Under the pieces are notes generated by a model. The model ran no database searches. It was not told the origin of the DNA and saw only the letters and a list, made by a program, of their open reading frames with translations. This document shows, in pieces, positions 13,911-23,976 of a stretch of DNA of 64,000 nucleotides. A program made the translations under genes and the position numbers. How positions within the stretch are numbered: position 1 is the stretch's first letter; every line of letters begins with the position of its first letter. This stretch comes from Chrysogorgia sp. JL179-B06 (Eukaryota; Cnidaria; Anthozoa; Scleralcyonacea; Chrysogorgiidae), in assembly GCA_035772405.1 (NCBI GenBank), contig JAYKKM010000118.1, positions 536,001 through 600,000 on the forward strand. The letters are read 5' to 3'.

Positions 13911-14665
13911 TTGAGAACAAATTTGTGGCAATTAAGGCCACCGTGCCTTAATAAATTTATTACTAATACTTTCTACTATTACTACTGCGGAAACATGCCA
14001 CTGAATTTGACAGAACACATATTCGTCTTCCTGTTTACTGGTTGCTACCTTTTAAAACACAATCCAACAAAGAAGAACTGTTGGTCATTGTTAGGCAATT
14101 ATTTGCGTGTGGGATTTGCCACAGCTACAGCGCCGTCTTAATTACACATTCTGCAGGTTCTAGCATTCTCGAAAACAAGGAAGTAGACGGGCTTAAACAT
14201 TTTCCTGTCTTATGAAAAAATGAAGAAAGCCTTAACACATGTATCTGTCACTTCTTAAGTACATCTGCGACGCTTTCTAACTTTCGCGAGAACAAGGAAC
14301 TAGGCAAGCCCGACTATATAAGCATTTACTGATGGAACAGGGGAACGCTTTATAACATACTATGACATGCTGTAACAACCAACCAACCATGTAATGGTAT
14401 ATATTAGGAAATAAGCAAAGGTATGCCTCGATTCCTTTGTCGCGAAAATATTGCTTTTGTAGCTTGCAAATGTTTCAAGTACACAATAGAAAGCATTTTT
14501 ATTCCGGAGACGAGCTGGCACGGTTCGTACGTCACCCTCATGTTGATTTAAATCGATTTCATGGCGTTGGATTTCCACAAAACCATGTAATCAGGGCCTC
14601 ATCATGTAAATGCCGGAAAACATCGATAATATACATCATCTGTGCGTTCCACTGTTGATAAAATA
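13911..14665. repeat. Degenerate right-edge satellite unit
   Basis: It begins as monomer A, then after about 14,160 becomes a diverged A/B mosaic. It contains the B-type TATATTAGGAAATAAGC block near 14,400, but about 100 bp after 14,476 are deleted. Similarity ends near 14,665. Degenerate outer units are typical of homogenised arrays. Confidence 0.8.
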
Positions 14666-16315
14666 TGGTTTTTGTGGTAATAAATTGACCTGAATTCAAC
14701 GGAACAAGTTTGGACTACGCGATCATTAGCGTGTATTAAGATCTTAGCTCCTTTTCAAAAACAACTTTCAATATTGTCGTAAAGATATAATCTGCACCAA
14801 TAAATAATCAGGCTAATATATAATGTAAATAAATGTGACAAAAGACATAATGATAAATGTGATAAAAATGTGTTGTGCTGCGTTGGATGCATTGAACAGA
14901 AATACAAAACGAAAACTGAGGTTAGCATGTACTGTAGAAATAGTGTGTATATTTCACTCTCTGACGAAGGGCTTTCGCTCGAAACGTTAGACTTCTTACA
15001 CAATATTTCGTTGGCAATGCACCAATTCCTTTTATATAGAGTTTTCGATTTGTTTTGCACTCGTATCTTGAGTTTTCATGCAAGATGATCCTTTCCGAAT
15101 TATGTTTTGTTTTGTGTTTTTTTTTTTCAAATTGTCGGCTGTTCTAGGTTTTTATATATATTTTGAAGAAGTCCTTGAAGCACGAGTTTTGCCGATAACA
15201 GTGTCGTATTTTGCTCAAGGAAGTTGCGTGTGCTCATGTTGCCAATATTGCTTATAGCTTGCTTGGACCGAACTTCGCTAACTCGTGCTGTTAGTCTAGA
15301 CCATTCCACTGAGGTAGTGAGTAAACGTTATCATTTCGCTAGGTTAATTAGAGTTAATAATTATATTTTTAGCTGTCTTTCGTAATCTGGTCAATGTGGA
15401 AACGTCGGTTGTTTCGCACAAACGAAAATGTTCTTATTATAGCATGTTAATGTCGCTAAGGAGACAACTTTCGTCTCTATTATACATTGTTGAAGTGAAG
15501 GAATGGTTGACTCAGATAATGTAGGACACTCAGTGTTGTATTCATTTTAACAATTTAGTGCCAACTTTGTTTGTGGAAATGGCATGACTTTGTGTAGCTT
15601 AAAGGTTCAGGCAGTTGTATATAGCTAATTTGCGTACACTCATGGCATGTATGCTGTATTTTGAAGTGAAATATTCGAATATTTAAAATAGATACTATAT
15701 TGCATGTCCTCTTTATATATGTGATACTATACTTATAAGATTTGGTTTGCTACTTTGCTATATATCTTTGTGACTGCTCTCTATAAATAATCACTTATGA
15801 AGACTATATAGATGGGTTTATAAAATGGCTTTTAAAAAGCATTTCAAGTACATATAGTCTAGAAAAGTTCTTACTATAATACTGTGATTATCATCCAACG
15901 AAATTAGCCTTGTGTTAAAAACGCACAATCTGCCTTAATTTAAATTCCCTTCTATATACATCAAATAATAACAAACCTTGCAGTTCAAAACTGTTATTGC
16001 ACGTCACTCCTCAAACAATCCTCCTGATGCTTTATTCGACTACAAGAAGACTGCAGTGGCCGTTCAATGTTAAGTAATAAGCTTGTTTATTGGAGACACA
16101 CGCGTGAAAGAATGCGAGAGATGTGGTTTTTGTTCTCTTCTTGTATTGTGGTCAGCCAGATAAAGCGAAATGAAACAGGAAGTCATGGATTAAAGACATG
16201 AATAATGATTCTCTTGAAATCAGCATGAAGTCACCAGAATGCAGTGAACGCCGTAGACGATAAGCCCTGGCGCTCCCACTTGGAACAAGTCTATAGTGAA
16301 GCACATCTAGCAGTG
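14666..16315. other. Gene-upstream flank, AT-rich
   Basis: The spacer between the satellite and the first coding exon. It contains a hammerhead-like motif (listed separately), a T-run at 15,117-15,127, and otherwise unique AT-rich sequence. The promoter and 5' untranslated region of the large gene should lie here, but I cannot place a start site: TATA-like strings are frequent and none is distinctive. Confidence 0.5.
14955..14995 (+). ncRNA. Hammerhead-ribozyme-like motif (degenerate)
   Basis: Core boxes CTGACGA, a short GC helix GGGC/GCTC closed by a TTTC loop, then CGAAAC and GTT, in hammerhead order. ACTCT before the core can pair for 3 bp with AGA after the cleavage position. Stem III is almost absent, as described for the minimal hammerheads of Penelope-like retroelements. 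The copy near 19,237 shares the downstream sequence (TTACACA...GCACCAA), so this is a repeat-family end rather than a gene. Confidence 0.55.
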
Positions 16316-16495
16316 ATGTTACTAAAATTCTTGGAACTTTTTCTATGCGTCCTCTCAATTTTACGTCGTACAGATGGATCCAATCAGTTAGAGTTATTTC
16401 CAGGTTTGCAATGTAGCTACAACTACGATCTACAAGTTCATACACACCGCGGAGACAGGTCGACTAAAGAACTGAATTTCAAGATAAATGTAAAG
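16316..16495 (+). CDS. Giant lipid-transfer/FN3-like membrane protein, coding exon 1 (signal peptide)
   Basis: The first ATG in this frame (16316) starts a 60-residue exon. Residues 1-18 form a hydrophobic signal-peptide-like segment (MLLKFLELFLCVLSIL followed by RR). They are followed by LELFPGLQCSYNYDLQV, which fits the opening strand of the large lipid transfer protein (LLTP) N-terminal beta-barrel, where a phenylalanine-x-x-glycine and repeated tyrosines are usual. The donor is AAAG|GTATGC in phase 0. Joined to the exon at 29419, the protein reads LNFKINVK|IDLKVIGRH, a continuous beta-strand pattern as in vitellogenins. The 12.9-kb intron between them makes this link an inference, although phase, order and family pattern agree. 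No in-frame ATG lies further upstream; only a GTG-initiated extension to 16244 is open. Confidence 0.7.
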
Positions 16496-16787
16496 GTATG
16501 CACAGTTATGACGTTAGACTTGATTACTTTAGACACGATCTTCAAATTTTATCAACGTTGTAATTCTAAGGTATCAGCACATTATACGCTTTGGGTACGA
16601 TACTTGGGATACGTGCATAACTATTAAAAATTTCAAATTATCACAAACAGACGATATGTGGACGATCGTAATCACATTTAAGAATTCACAAACATTTAAG
16701 AAAACTTAACAGTTTTTCTGGAAAAAGCTGTATTGAAAAGCAATGCATCTTAGTTAACTATATATAGCGGTACACGCGTAAAAACGC

Positions 16788-17040
16788 ACAAGTTGTTGCA
16801 AGTTGTTAACAGACGTGAACAAGTTGTTCTCAACAGACGTGAACAATGTTGTGCTGCACCCTGTGAACAAGTTGTTAACAAGTTGTTCACGTCTGTTCCA
16901 ACAACATTGTTCACGCATGATGAACCAACAGACGTGAACAAGTTGTTACAACACAATGTTACAATATGATATAACAGCATTGTTCCAGCATGATAAATTA
17001 ACATTTGTGAACAAGTTGTTGAAACAACATGTTACAAGAT
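16788..17040. repeat. Palindromic ACAAGTTGTT / GTTCACGTCTGTT repeats
   Basis: Tandem and inverted short blocks of CAAGTTGTT, AACAGACGTGAACAAG and GTTCACGTCTGTTC. The same family is seen at about 20,690-20,900. It has a strong self-folding character and no coding content. Confidence 0.75.
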
Positions 17041-17911
17041 GATATCGATCGGATAAATTCTCGTTTTTTGTGCACCCCCCGGTTTTCTCGCTAAATTACA
17101 AAAATATTAATATATATTATTGAAGACGAAGATATCACACAAACACATCCATGAATGTTTAAAAACGTTTATTGAAGTGACAATTTGAATACAAAGTCTC
17201 GCGTATCCTTCTTTACACTGCTACGCACAGCCAGTTTATCCTGGTTCTTTAGCGGCGCTCTATTCTCTATTTTCATTGATATCATTGAAGTCCCACAACT
17301 ACAGTCTATACAAAGAGAATTTAAGAAAAAAAACAAAGATTTAGGTTAATAACGTTCTCGCTTTTCTTTTTGTGCCAGTGCAACTGTCCTGTAAACAAAA
17401 ATTATTTCATTTTTGCCTAAAAAGTCAGGAGATCAGCATTCCGACTAATTTCGATGAAAGAAAACAAAACAAAATATATTAAAGTTTTGAAACACTTAAC
17501 ACAAACGTCTACCTGCAAGTTAAATGACTTAAATATAACAACAAAATCGATACCGAATCTCTTAATAGTGAGGGCGGCTTTTTACATGTCTTACCTTTTT
17601 TGTAAATAAATATGAAAGCTGATACTCCAGTTCACATGTACTTTCTAAAAAAAAACAAAGAATGATAAACTATATTTGCAAGAAGAACATCTCATGATTA
17701 TTCCAAAGTCAAAGCTTTTTTTTGTTTTCATTTGCAGTTGTAACTTAAGTTATATCGTCTAAAAATTGACTGTTTCAACTGACAGTATTGGACCGAGTGT
17801 GAACAAATAAACTTACCTAAAGCTGGGAACAAAATGAGAGAGGAGGGACAGCCTCACAGCCGATCGGCTCTTAAATATATTAACATTGAAGAAGCATTAA
17901 GTTATATAATC

Positions 17912-17966
17912 CCCTCGCCCGGACGGCGCGAAGCGCCGTCCAGCGCCGAAGGCGCTGGGGCGAGGG
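17912..17966. repeat. GC-rich perfect three-way-junction palindrome
   Basis: The outer 9-bp stem CCCTCGCCC (17912-17920) pairs with GGGCGAGGG (17958-17966). Inside are two perfect hairpins, GGACGGCGC-GAA-GCGCCGTCC (17921-17941) and AGCGCC-GAA-GGCGCT (17942-17956). All 24 pairs are Watson-Crick, in an otherwise AT-rich intron. Related outer-arm fragments (GGGCGAGGGG plus ACGTATTTCTAGT) occur near 20,350 and 21,838, so it probably belongs to a repeat family. Confidence 0.8.
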
Positions 17967-18066
17967 TGATAATCTTGACGGGGTGGTAGAATGTCCGGTC
18001 GTGTACAATGTCCGGTCGTATATGGGAAGTTAGTTCTGTGAAATGTTTGTGCGGCGTATATATAAA

Positions 18067-18312
18067 TTAGGGAGCTTAAGCAAGCGACGTTTTTGACAAC
18101 ACGGACGTCAACCGAAAATTAGCGTACCTTATTTCGGCGGTGTTTTTAATCATAACGCCAGTGCAGGCAAGTCGTAGACTTCAAAAACCTCAATTATTGC
18201 CTAAAATATTGATTATTGCCATAAATTGACACAAACACCGTTTTTAATCCAGTCTACTCGCGGTCAACTGACGTCCGCGTTGTCAAAAACGTCGCTTGCT
18301 TAAGCTCCCTAA
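18067..18312. mobile_element. Foldback element (MITE-like), 246 bp
   Basis: Terminal inverted repeats of about 45 bp: TTAGGGAGCTTAAGCAAGCG at the left and its complement ending CTTGCTTAAGCTCCCTAA at the right. The arms differ at a few positions. There is no open frame inside, so it is non-autonomous. Confidence 0.85.
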
Positions 18313-18470
18313 TATAGGTATCCATCAACGGACCGACTTACGATGACGTGCTCACGGGGAAGAAAGTAGTAAACAAGGATATTTATGGATCTAAAAGGAT
18401 ATTTATCTGGTCGTGAGCGAGAACATAATTTTGTGTTGTTTTACTCGAAAAAACGTGAAATGTACGTGAA

Positions 18471-18657
18471 ATGAGTAATTTAAATAACGAATGGCAGGCA
18501 GAAGCTGCACGAGCAGAAGAGAACGAGAGGGGACAGCCGTTATTAAAAACAAAACCTCAATACTTATGTAACAAAACCAACACAGCAAGAAGGATTGCGA
18601 CAGAAACAAGTCAAAGCGACTTGAAGACGATATCCAGTGATCCAGTGTTTATAGCAG
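18471..18657 (+). other. Possible orphan first exon (unidentified)
   Basis: An ATG frame of 62 residues starting MSNLNNEWQAEAARAEENER and ending exactly at a strong donor, GTAAGTGT, at 18658. The sequence is polar and charged, unlike nearby non-coding translations. I recognise no domain and no partner exon. It could be a first exon of a gene nested in intron 1, a transposon-captured exon, or chance. Confidence 0.2.
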
Positions 18658-18799
18658 TAAGTGTTTGTTCATATTTTGAAATATACAGTATGTTTATTCT
18701 GTGCTTGATAATGAGCCTATATAGTAGACTATAGCTGTGTTTCAGTGTTTATACGACCTGGGCCTGGCCTACAATTTATAGTATATAAACAAGCATTAC

Positions 18800-19065
18800 T
18801 GTATACTGGTCAGTGTTAATATATACACTGCTGTATAGTGAATAAGGGAGAGATTGGAGTAGAAAGATGATACATGGATTGTCAAGCTCATATCCTCATA
18901 AAATGATTCTGAGTCCTGGACAGGAATCGAACCTGTAACTTGATTGCTTCTAACCATTGAGCTACCGAGACTCAGATGGAGAGTGAAGCTGGTTACAAAT
19001 TCAACATGATAATACATTCGGTTGATATTACAGCAGTGTATATATATTTACACATCCAAGCATTA
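18800..19065 (-). mobile_element. tRNA-derived repeat element in an inverted-repeat frame
   Basis: The reverse strand of about 18,911-18,975 reads as a tRNA-like unit: GTCTCGG acceptor, TAGCTCAATGGTTAGA D arm, then ACAGGTTCGATTCCTGT T arm and CCAGGAC. The anticodon arm is shortened, so this is a degenerate copy. The flanks ATACACTGCTGTATAG and TTACAGCAGTGTATAT are inverted repeats. The longer relatives at 50,949 and 51,888 show it is a dispersed family, not a functional tRNA gene. Confidence 0.7.
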
Positions 19066-19228
19066 CTGATATAATATAGTGACAACCCGCGATTTCCGGT
19101 CGAGTTCAATAAACATTATTTTTAATACATTAATATGCCTTTTCAGCATAGTTTTTTGGTTAGGGTTGGTAATTTGGTTGGGTAGTTGTATTAGGATTAG
19201 CATTTCGTTGAATTATAAAAGACTCTTG

Positions 19229-19275
19229 ACTTAAGTGACGAAGGGCTTTCGCTCGAAACGTTGAATGTCTGAGAC
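19229..19275 (+). ncRNA. Degenerate hammerhead-like motif
   Basis: GTGACGA, GGGC-TTTC-GCTC, GAAACGTT. The first core base is G instead of C, so catalytic activity is unlikely. It shares downstream sequence with the copy at 14,955. Confidence 0.45.
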
Positions 19276-20639
19276 CTGTTACACACTATTTTGGCAGTGC
19301 ACCAACCTATAAAACATCTGTATTTCTGCCTACAATGTATACAGTACGTTGAACAATATTTTATCTTCAATAAAACAACCATGTCATGTTATTGTTTGTT
19401 AGTTGTAACTTGTATAGTCTGCATTGTGATTGTTCAGAAATCTTTAGACAAATGTTGAAATACTTAACCGAGAGAGTTGTACTATATACATTCTGGGATT
19501 GGGAAAAGTTTAGGCATTATTAATAATACTAATAAAAATACAGGATAGCCTGTTGAATGCTAACACATGGTATTGACGGGGTCCTGTTTCCTAACAAATT
19601 ACAATTATTATTTATTACAAATATAAATTTATTACACATACTGTATTCATATGTATGTCTACAATATGTTACAAAAACTAATTATAACTTGAAAGTTGTA
19701 TAAATCCTACAAATGTAGTACTGTCAATTAAGGCAATAGATATTAGATAATGATCTTACATGTACAGTATGCAATGAACAAATTCATTGAGATTAAAATA
19801 GTTCTTTAGAAATGGTGGTGAAATGCCTTCAGGACATTTCTTAACTAACATATGGTACCAATCCTAGGGTTTCTATTAACCGATCAGTTTCATGTCCAGA
19901 CGGGATAGAATCCCTAATACTGTATTAAAAACCAAATTTGCACTATATGCACCCTAGACATTTGAATGATAAAGAGAATGCACTTTCGTCCTTCATTCTT
20001 TAACAGTCTTTGGTGTCTTTTTATGGTTGATTATTTCATGAATCACAAGGTCGGTGAGAAGGTGGGGCAAAATAGCCTGGGACCTTGCAAGGGGCCTGGC
20101 CGCGTCGCCACATCAATCACTTGTGACTGGTGTAATCTGCAGACCAATGAAATGTTGCAACCATTTTGCATACCTAACACAAAGTACCAGTTCATCTCAA
20201 CACTGTTCCCCAATTCTGTCGAATACTGTAGAGGTGTCCAAAACAAAAATTATTGAATGCTGATGACGTCACTAGGACAAAGCGCATAACTACAGTACTG
20301 TATTATAGTAGTAAATTAGCAACTACGCTATAAAAGTTTCAAACAGTAGTGGGCGAGGGGTGTTGCGTATAACGTATTTCTAGTAATTTATTATTCTTAC
20401 CTCTTTGAGCTGGATATAGTGTATGCCAGTCTACTCTAATCCTCACAATGTTTTACCGAGTGGTTTGTTCATACAGAAGACTCGTTCCTCAGACCATTGG
20501 CAATGCAGCAAAGGGAAAATCAACCGAGGGAAAAACCAGTGGGAAAAGCCATCTGTTGTTCCGACTTCCGTCGACTTAGGAGCAAAGTTCAAATGAAGTA
20601 TGCTCACGTGAGATACGCGTGACCGTACACGTGACCGTA

Positions 20640-20904
20640 CACATGAACTTCACGTGACTTTGTCATAGTGTCCTCGCGTGTTGTTCACGAACAGTGACAA
20701 TACTGTAACAAGTTGTTGAACGAACAACTTGTTCACGCCTGTTGGAACAATGAAAAACAACTTGTTGATTCGACAATGTTGTTCATGCATGTTGCAACAT
20801 GTTGTTACAGCATGATGAAATAACAACAATGAACAACATGTTGCAACAATGGTGAACATGGTTGTTGTAACAATACGTTTCTCGCTTGTTCCAGAACTGT
20901 TGTG
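20640..20904. repeat. Palindromic GTTGTT/AACAAC repeats next to a satellite copy
   Basis: Repeated GAACAACTTGTTCACG and GTTGCAACATGTTGTT blocks, the same family as 16,788-17,040. They directly abut the left end of the solitary satellite copy. Confidence 0.7.
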
Positions 20905-21575
20905 ATACTAAATGAAACCTGATGAAACATTACCAACACCCCTCCCCCCACCCCCCCCCCCCCCCCCCCCCACAAAACCTGTAAAAGCTGTTTTGTCGCG
21001 GGAATATTTTTACATCTGCCGCGAAAATTGGAGGTCATTGATTGAGAACAAATTTGTGGCAAGGCCACCGTGCCTTAATACATTTATTACTTATACTTTC
21101 TACTATTACTACTGCAGAAACATGCCACTGAATTTGACAGAACATATATTCGTCTTCCTGTTTACTGGTTGCTACCTTTTAAAAACATACAATCCAACAA
21201 AGAACAACCGTTCGTCATTGTTAGGCAATTGTTTGCGCGTGGGATTTGACAATACCATCGGCTACAGTGCCAATTCCTGTCTTAAGAAAAATATAATTAT
21301 CTGTCACGCTTTTTAACTTTCGTGAGAACAAGGAAGTAGACAAGCCTATAACATGCTATAACATGCTGTAACAACCGACCATGTAATGGTATATATTAGG
21401 AAATAAGCAAAGGTACGCTTTGTCGCGAAAATATTGCTTTTGTAGCTTGCAAATGTTTCAGGAACCACGGTATGGAGTATTTTAATAAAATACATTTTAT
21501 TCCGACGTTTATCTTTGGAGTTACCATTGTTTGGCTTGGTTGTAGTATGTTGCATCAAGTTTGAGAAAGATGAAC
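20905..21575 (+). repeat. Solitary diverged copy of the satellite monomer
   Basis: It matches the array from GATACTAAATGAAACCTGATG through the C-tract, GAGAACAAATTTGTGGC, TTGCGCGTGGGATTTGAC, and the B-type TATATTAGGAAATAAGC to GCATCAAGTTTGAGAA. It has many substitutions and deletions, and its C tract is expanded to about 20. It looks like an older, unhomogenised insertion. Confidence 0.85.
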
Positions 21576-22399
21576 TGTCTGGCACTTCCTGTCCATGCTT
21601 TTTCCCAAGTCATTTTCTCAACAACCCTTGGCGGATATTTCTATAATCAGTGTCATAACGGTGGTTGTATATCTGATACAAGATTCTGCTGATATACAAA
21701 AACGTTTACTTCGATTTACTCGGCTAAAATGGCTTGAATCTTCAATATTGTCAATAAACATGAACATTTACACGTACGAGTGTCCTAAGCTATTTACAAC
21801 ATTCGCGTCACCCCCCCCGCCCTGAGGGGTAGAACTGGCGGGCGAGGGGTTATTGGGGATACGTATTTCTAGTGTTTTAAATAGTACTGCCATTAGTGAA
21901 GTTATAGACAAAGATGACCGACACGTTTCCCCTGCATAATTTCTCGAATATTTCATTTTCCTGTTTATAAAAAAACTATATTGTTCTATAATTATCTGAA
22001 TACTCGCATGAAGTAGACTTATATTGCGCGGAAAACTCAAATTACACACTCGAAATGTAAATTCTAAAATAATGAGCGTGTCTCATTGGTCAGTTCATTT
22101 CCACCCTGGCAATAATACAACCGAGAAAGACCGAGATATTAATTTAAATGAACCAAAAATATCTTTGATTGAACTTTCTTCGTACAAGTTTCCACGAGTT
22201 GTGGTATCCAGAATGGTGTAGGTATTTTGAATAAACATGAAATAAACGTTATTTTACATTATGCTTTGCTATTTGTGCTAAATCTGGTTGTTTTTGTCAT
22301 AGATAAACCAAAGCTGTTATACGATTGTCATCTTGGTGTATGTGATCAAACTGCACACGCGTGTCAACATTCGCCATCGAATCATAAACAAGAATTTTG

Positions 22400-22643
22400 C
22401 AGTGAGCTCTATATATATATATATCTGGAGGGCTATCTGCCAGTCATTGGCCAGGCAAAAAGTAAAGCCCAAGATGGCCGACTTTGCACGTCAGTTTCAG
22501 TCCCCTACGCGGTTTATATATAAGAAATTGACGTACAAACCGCGCAGGGGACTGAAACTGACGTGCAAAGTCGGCCATCTTGGGCTTCACTTTTTGCTCG
22601 GGCAGATAGCCCTCCAGATATATATATATATAGAGCTCACTGG
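22400..22643. mobile_element. Long palindrome with TA-rich ends
   Basis: About 110-bp arms: AGTGAGCTCTATATAT...CTGGAGGGCTATCTGCC...AAGATGGCCGACTTTGCACG...CCCCTACGCGG at the left and its complement at the right, with a spacer of about 15 bp. Arms differ by a few bases. A fragment of the same arm (CAGTTTCAGGCCCCTACGCG) lies near 31,731. Confidence 0.85.
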
Positions 22644-22748
22644 AATTTTGTCGCTTGCAAACAATTGCATACGCCAGTACGAGAATCGTACACGACAATG
22701 TACGTCAGAATGACAATCGTATACGATGAATCGTATCGTGTAGAAGGG

Positions 22749-23584
22749 CCTTTAAAGTGCCCCTAACCTTTTTTATTGTTTTATTTGGAAGAACTTTTAA
22801 AATGATAAAGTAACTTCTTTTGAAGATTTTCACTTCTTCGCTTTCTTTGTGAGATATATCAGTTTGTTTGATATACAAACATCTGGGAATTCTTCTGGAT
22901 AGCTCGCTGAATCTTAATTCAAATTTCGATAGATTCTATAAACGAGCAGCTGGAAGACTTAGACTCCTACATAAATTAAGATCGTATTTGGATCAAGTAG
23001 CAGCCAGCAGCATTTATCGTTCGATGATTTACATCTGAAGCTCACGCAGACTCAGATCAATAAACTTTCATCATTTCATGCTCGTGCGTTGAAAGTTGTC
23101 TTTACAAACAGAAAATCAGACCAAGATCTACCATCAGCCATTAACGCAAACAAGATTAGGGCCTGCAAACTAGTGCGTAAATGTCTAAATAATGATATAT
23201 GTGATCATTTTACGGACTATTTTACTTTGCAACATCATGAAAAGAAAACAAGAAACAACAATTATATTTTAAGATTACCAAGCATCAAAACTGAGTAAGC
23301 ACGTAAATCTTTTTCTTTCATGGGAGCAAAGATTTATAACGAACTACCGCTCGAAATTCGTAAAATTGAGCGCTGTAATGATTTTGAGGAACAGCTAAGT
23401 GAACATTTTAGAGAAGGTTGAACTTCTGAACTTCTGAATTTTTACTTTAAAATAATTTTTAAATTTACATTTAATTGTAATATATTTTATCTGTTATCTT
23501 TCTTTTATTGCATGACTACAGGACACACATTGATAACAGCAGTTTTTTAAAACTGTTGAAGTGTCCATCCTGTATAAATATTCG

Positions 23585-23620
<36 letters not shown>

Positions 23621-23976
23621 GCAAATATCTGGAATTTCGTCACACATCCATAATGAGTTCTCAGAGAATGTTATATATCTTTGCGTTTATGAAATAAAAA
23701 CACCAAAGTGTGAATAACACGTGTGTGCGTTTCTCCCACAACACCAAACTTCTTGATTTTCAAAGATTTCGTTCGAGAATGAAAGAGATATACACATTTC
23801 TCCAATAAGTCATTATGCATGTGTGACGAAATTCCAGACATCAAAAATATATATTATATATATATCTCAAAAAGAAAGCGAAGAAACAAAAATCTTCAAA
23901 AGAAGTTACTTTATCATTTTAAATGTTCTTCCAAATAAGACAATAAAACATTTTGAGGTTAGGGGCACTTTAAAGG
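22749..23976. mobile_element. Foldback element split by a LINE fragment
   Basis: Left arm CCTTTAAAGTGCCCCTAACC...GATAAAGTAACTTCTTTTGAAG (22,749-22,860) and a complementary right arm (about 23,865-23,976). The interior holds a reverse-transcriptase tail (22,866-23,430) and an ATT microsatellite (about 23,588-23,621). Either the LINE inserted into a MITE, or the MITE carries it. Confidence 0.75.
22866..23430 (+). pseudogene. LINE reverse-transcriptase C-terminal fragment
   Basis: The translation has YKHLGILLDSSLNLNSNFDR, then AAGRLRLLHKLRSYLDQVAA, then after a stop and frame changes NELPLEIRKIERCNDFEEQL. This is the typical tail of non-LTR retrotransposon polymerases: a thumb region, then a block like KLYNSLP..IR.....F. 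It is 5'-truncated and broken by stops. The subfamily cannot be fixed. Confidence 0.75.

Larger units (their letters stand above)
995..14665. repeat. Satellite array with 2.46-kb higher-order repeat (about 5.5 units)
   Basis: The same sequence recurs with a period of about 2,440-2,469 bp. Anchoring on GAGAACAAATTTGTGGC followed by AATTAAGG, copies begin at 1609, 4074, 6534, 9003, 11471 and 13911. Each unit has a short monomer A (about 845 bp, carrying AATTAAGG) and a long monomer B (about 1.6 kb, starting at 2454, 4918, 7379, 9847 and 12287), which share their first 400 bp. B has an extra block with GTCGCGAAAATATTGC, the palindrome AAAATATTCGTGAGAATATTTT and a C7 tract. Copies are nearly identical, differing by point changes and small indels; 30 bp are missing near 12,191 and 12 bp near 6,076. 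Both edges are degenerate: the first unit lacks about 90 bp near 1,372 and the last is diverged and rearranged after 14,160. This indicates unequal exchange or conversion in the centre. Confidence 0.95.

Noticed and set aside
1609..14141. More than 20 short open frames in the satellite array as genes
   Set aside because: They repeat with the satellite period, lack recognisable domains, have no splice or start context, and differ by indels that shift frames (e.g. near 12,191).
20043..20263. Opposing frames around 20,000-20,260
   Set aside because: No similarity recognised and both strands are open equally; probably chance.
20912..21316. 134-codon frame with a proline run
   Set aside because: It spans a C tract inside a diverged satellite copy; the proline run is the C tract.
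22333..22713. Overlapping frames on both strands at 22,227-22,766
   Set aside because: They come from a long palindrome, which gives near-identical frames on both strands.
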